A stretch of 64,000 nt of DNA from Drosophila miranda (lineage: Eukaryota; Arthropoda; Insecta; Diptera; Drosophilidae): NCBI RefSeq assembly GCF_003369915.1, contig NC_046678.1, positions 1,674,001 through 1,738,000 of the forward strand, read 5' to 3'. A model generated the notes under the pieces. That model ran no database searches. It was not told the origin of the DNA and saw only the letters and a list, made by a program, of their open reading frames with translations. How positions within the stretch are numbered: position 1 is the first letter of the stretch; each line of letters opens with the position of its first letter. Of the stretch, positions 61,931 to 64,000 are shown piece by piece. The translations under genes and the position numbers were made by a program.

Positions 61931-61957
61931 TTAAATAAGCTGATTGCTGAGCGATCT

Positions 61958-62205
61958 TCAAATATCAAAACCAAAAAAAAGCAGACCTGCCTGCCAACAT
62001 TTGAACCTTGAACTATTTATATGAGATCGTGCCACTTTTAAAAAAGGTAACCAACCATGCGCTTTCATCTTCTCAGCCCTAACTTCAAATTTTCTTGACT
62101 CAAGCAGTCTTGCACCGCTAAATTTAATTAGAAGGTGTCGTTTTTGAAGAATGCCACATGCCTTAACCATGGCATGCGCATTGTCAGTTACAATAACGCC
62201 CACTT
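61958..62205 (-). pseudogene. hAT-family transposase remnant
   Basis: The minus strand encodes GVIVTDNAHAMVKACGIL, which resembles the conserved (I/V)(V)TDNASNMV block around an acidic catalytic residue of hAT transposases, followed by RHLLIKFSGARLLESRKFEV and WLPFLKVARSH. The expected C-F-A-H-x-L-N-L block after it is not recognisable, and the frame ends soon after. A second copy of the same gene segment lies in the adjacent duplication. It is a dead fragment. Confidence 0.45.
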
Positions 62206-62360
62206 AACCAGAACCTTTTGTAATGAGTTGGCTAAAGGGATCTTCAAGTTTTTCGGTTGACACCACTGCACTTTTCAAAATCAAAGTAGAGAAGGGGAAG
62301 CGACCTATAAGAGCTCGATAGTATCATGAATAGTAGCAAAACCATCTATACTATCGATAG
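62190..62360. repeat. Tandem duplication, copy 1
   Basis: TCAGTTACAATAACGCCCAC, AATGAGTTGGCTAAAG, GTTGACACCACTGCACTTTTCAAAATCAAAGTAGA and GCTCGATAGTATCATGAATAGTAGC recur in the same order in copy 2. Copy 1 has a 20-bp insertion between the second and third blocks and ends in a palindromic CTATCGATAG (62,351-62,360), which contains the DREF site TATCGATA. Confidence 0.75.
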
Positions 62361-62406
62361 TGCCTTTCGCCATCATTGTGAAACGTTCTCTGCGCTCCGG
62401 GTTGCA

Positions 62407-63215
62407 GTTAGTTACAATAACACCCAGACCCTTTCGCAATGAGTTGGCTAAAGTTGACACCACTGCACTTTTCAAAATCAAAGTAGATAAGATAGTATAG
62501 TATAGCTCGATAGTATCATCAGTGCTGCCAGATTTTGAGAGTCACCATAAGCTAGATTGAAAAAAAAAATAAGCTAGAAGAAGCTAAAAAAAAAAAAATA
62601 AGCTAGCCATAAACACACACATCAAAATAATTAATACTTTAATTTTGTCGATAAACGTTTCTTTTTTAGTTTGTATTCAAAGTAATTTTTATTCAACAGA
62701 ATGATGCCGTAATTCGCACAACTTGGCCCCAATTTTTTCTTTATAAAAACTGCAGTACGATTTTGTGGGGTCAGTTGGTACATTGCGTAGACACTCCTTA
62801 AATTCATCAAAATTTAACCAGAAATTATGGAAATTTTGATTATAAGACATTTCGGCATTTTTTCTTATGTAAATGTGCAAACATGTGCAATACTGTAGAG
62901 ACTAAAATTTATGAACGGAAAATTACTATACATATATGCACAAAATTGGATGATGTACCAAAATACGAACAGGAAATATGATTTTGATCAGTTCTCTCGC
63001 TAAAAATTAACAAATATTACAATAAAATCAAAAACAGAGATTTTTGTACTAAATATTTTAAGCCAAAATAAGCTAAATGAACTATTAAATAAGCATTTCA
63101 AATATTTTTCAAGCTATTCGGTTTTAAAATAAGAAAAGTCTAGCTTAAAATAAGCTAAAATAGCAGCACTGAGTATCATGAATAGTAGCGAAACCATCGA
63201 TATTAGCAACTAGCA
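62407..63215. repeat. Tandem duplication, copy 2, split by a hAT element
   Basis: The same blocks as copy 1 are at 62,407-62,519, continuing at 63,180-63,215 (GAATAGTAGCGAAACCATCGATA) after the 652-bp insertion. Minus-strand translation includes LANSLRKGLGVIVTN, the counterpart of the transposase fragment near copy 1. Confidence 0.75.
62520..63171 (-). mobile_element. Non-autonomous hAT element with perfect 8-bp target duplication
   Basis: The ends are inverted: CAGTGCTGCCA on the left; TAGCAGCACTG on the right, which reads CAGTGCTGCTA. It is flanked on both sides by AGTATCAT (62,512-62,519 and 63,172-63,179), the 8-bp target duplication expected of hAT elements. Inside, the minus strand (62,880-62,689) encodes a degenerate BED-type N-terminal piece: FWLNFDEFKECLRNVPTDPT then KSYCSFYKEKIGAKLCELRHH. 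One zinc-ligand position is changed (the second Cys of the C-x2-C pair reads Tyr). It has no catalytic core and must have moved in trans. Confidence 0.85.
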
Positions 63216-63920
63216 CCAAATCATCGATACGCAGGCGCATGTCGAATACAGAATAAATAAATAATATTAATAAATCTAATCTATGTAATGTCTCGTCGCC
63301 GCATTAAACAAAAGTTGTTACTTTACTTTCGTTGTTGAACGCCCATCGTAACTCAGAATATGGTCCAATATTTAAATTCGAACGCGGACGACTGAAAATG
63401 TGTGTGTATACGAATGCATGTATGTGTATGTGTATGGTTCGTTAAACGAAGTCCTGAAATGTAGCAGTAAATCGAATGTGTATAGAACTACTTAACTGAA
63501 ATAAAACGACTCGAGTGTTATACTGATGTAAAGCAAATTCCCATCAAAAACAGCCAAAACACATCGAAAATCAGCAATAGCGTCCTCCCAATTCTACAGC
63601 ATACATACAATTAATAAGTGTGTGTGTGTGTGAGTGCTTCTGCATCAGAAATGCAGGTATCGGTATCAATGCAACGCGCACACAAAAGTAAACGCTAGCA
63701 TATGTACATACATACATACATATGTATATATACGTGTGTATACGCATGGGAGTATGTCCTGGGACTGGAACTCACTGACGTTCTTCAAATGAAACGCAAA
63801 GATTAAAAGTTGAAAAATTTCTCGCCCCCAATAGCCTGCCATGGAACTTGAATGACTTGTGATTATTTCTTATATGTAAGAAATCGAAATAAGAACTGAG
63901 AAAAACCTCGAAGATTCAAA
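63216..63920 (+). promoter_or_regulatory. Probable 5' leader/promoter region of a gene to the right
   Basis: DRE-like ATCGATA words (about 63,198-63,204 and 63,224-63,230) are followed by moderately A-rich, stop-rich sequence typical of a fly 5' UTR. It contains small upstream frames (for example ATG at 63,651 with a short frame ending TAG at 63,699) and (TG)n and TACATATGTA tracts. This is inferred from composition and motifs only. Confidence 0.3.
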
Positions 63921-64000
63921 ATGCCATCAACGTACTTTAGTGTCCATAAACGAGAACGTAAAAATGATTGCACCGGCACCCGTAACACAATATCTTCCAT
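63921..64000 (+). CDS. Possible 5' end of a gene cut by the window edge
   Basis: Two overlapping frames open in good Drosophila start context (AAAATG) and both run off the window. One starts at 63,921 (MPSTYFSVHKRERKN...). The other starts at 63,964 in a different frame (MIAPAPVTQYLP...). One may be the main start and the other an upstream reading frame. Too little is visible to name a product. Confidence 0.3.
   Translation, partial: MPSTYFSVHKRERKNDCTGTRNTISS

Noticed and set aside
62689..62880. Independent small protein gene
   Set aside because: It lies wholly inside the hAT element and resembles a decayed BED-type transposase N-terminus.

Overview
This is animal nuclear DNA from a fruit fly (genus Drosophila). 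Three spliced genes are recognisable: Asator (tau-tubulin kinase), bip2/TAF3 and CaMKI. All three are chromosome 4 genes in D. melanogaster, so the window very probably comes from the dot chromosome (Muller element F). AT-rich codon choice, many transposon remnants and abundant TACATATGTA-type simple sequence fit that. I cannot fix the species; an obscura-group fly is only a guess.

Layout. 1-33,300 holds no gene I can prove. It has DINE/Helitron-like interspersed repeats (a three-copy inverted cluster at 1-2,200 and decayed pieces near 16.8, 23.5 and 24.7 kb), microsatellites, a 38-base G run, a purine-rich promoter-like stretch (about 8.7-15.8 kb) with CTCF-like sites and strong splice donors, a 1.3-kb inverted-repeat structure (29.5-30.8 kb) and a tRNA-like remnant (31.8 kb). 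33.4-40.4 kb is Asator (+, at least 13 exons). 41.6-42.3 kb is a small unrecognised two-exon coiled-coil gene (-), tail-to-tail with Asator. 43-45 kb is a promoter-proximal region with repeated motif 6/motif 1 modules. 45.2-50.4 kb is bip2 (+, 7 exons, C-terminal PHD finger). 51.7-55.5 kb is CaMKI (-, 9 coding exons), tail-to-tail with bip2, with a Tc1-like transposon in one intron. 57.2 kb carries the likely CaMKI promoter. 58-63.2 kb is a repeat-rich block: a degraded GC-rich coding remnant, a tRNA-Asp 3' half, a decayed tandem repeat family, a duplicated hAT transposase fragment and a non-autonomous hAT element with a perfect 8-bp target duplication. 63.2-64 kb looks like a 5' leader, with the possible first codons of another gene at the edge.

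The genes are independent eukaryotic units, not an operon: Asator is a microtubule/spindle-associated kinase, bip2 a TFIID subunit, and CaMKI a calcium-signalling kinase. The most distinctive signals are (i) a mirror-image pair of Motif 1 (M1BP) promoter sites with the same 15-bp spacer at both the Asator and CaMKI 5' ends, (ii) a copy of the bip2 promoter module embedded in the 60-kb repeat block, (iii) the hAT insertion with its empty site preserved in a neighbouring tandem copy, and (iv) two tRNA-3'-half-like sequences sharing a similar downstream tail. I see no clearly new multi-gene system.
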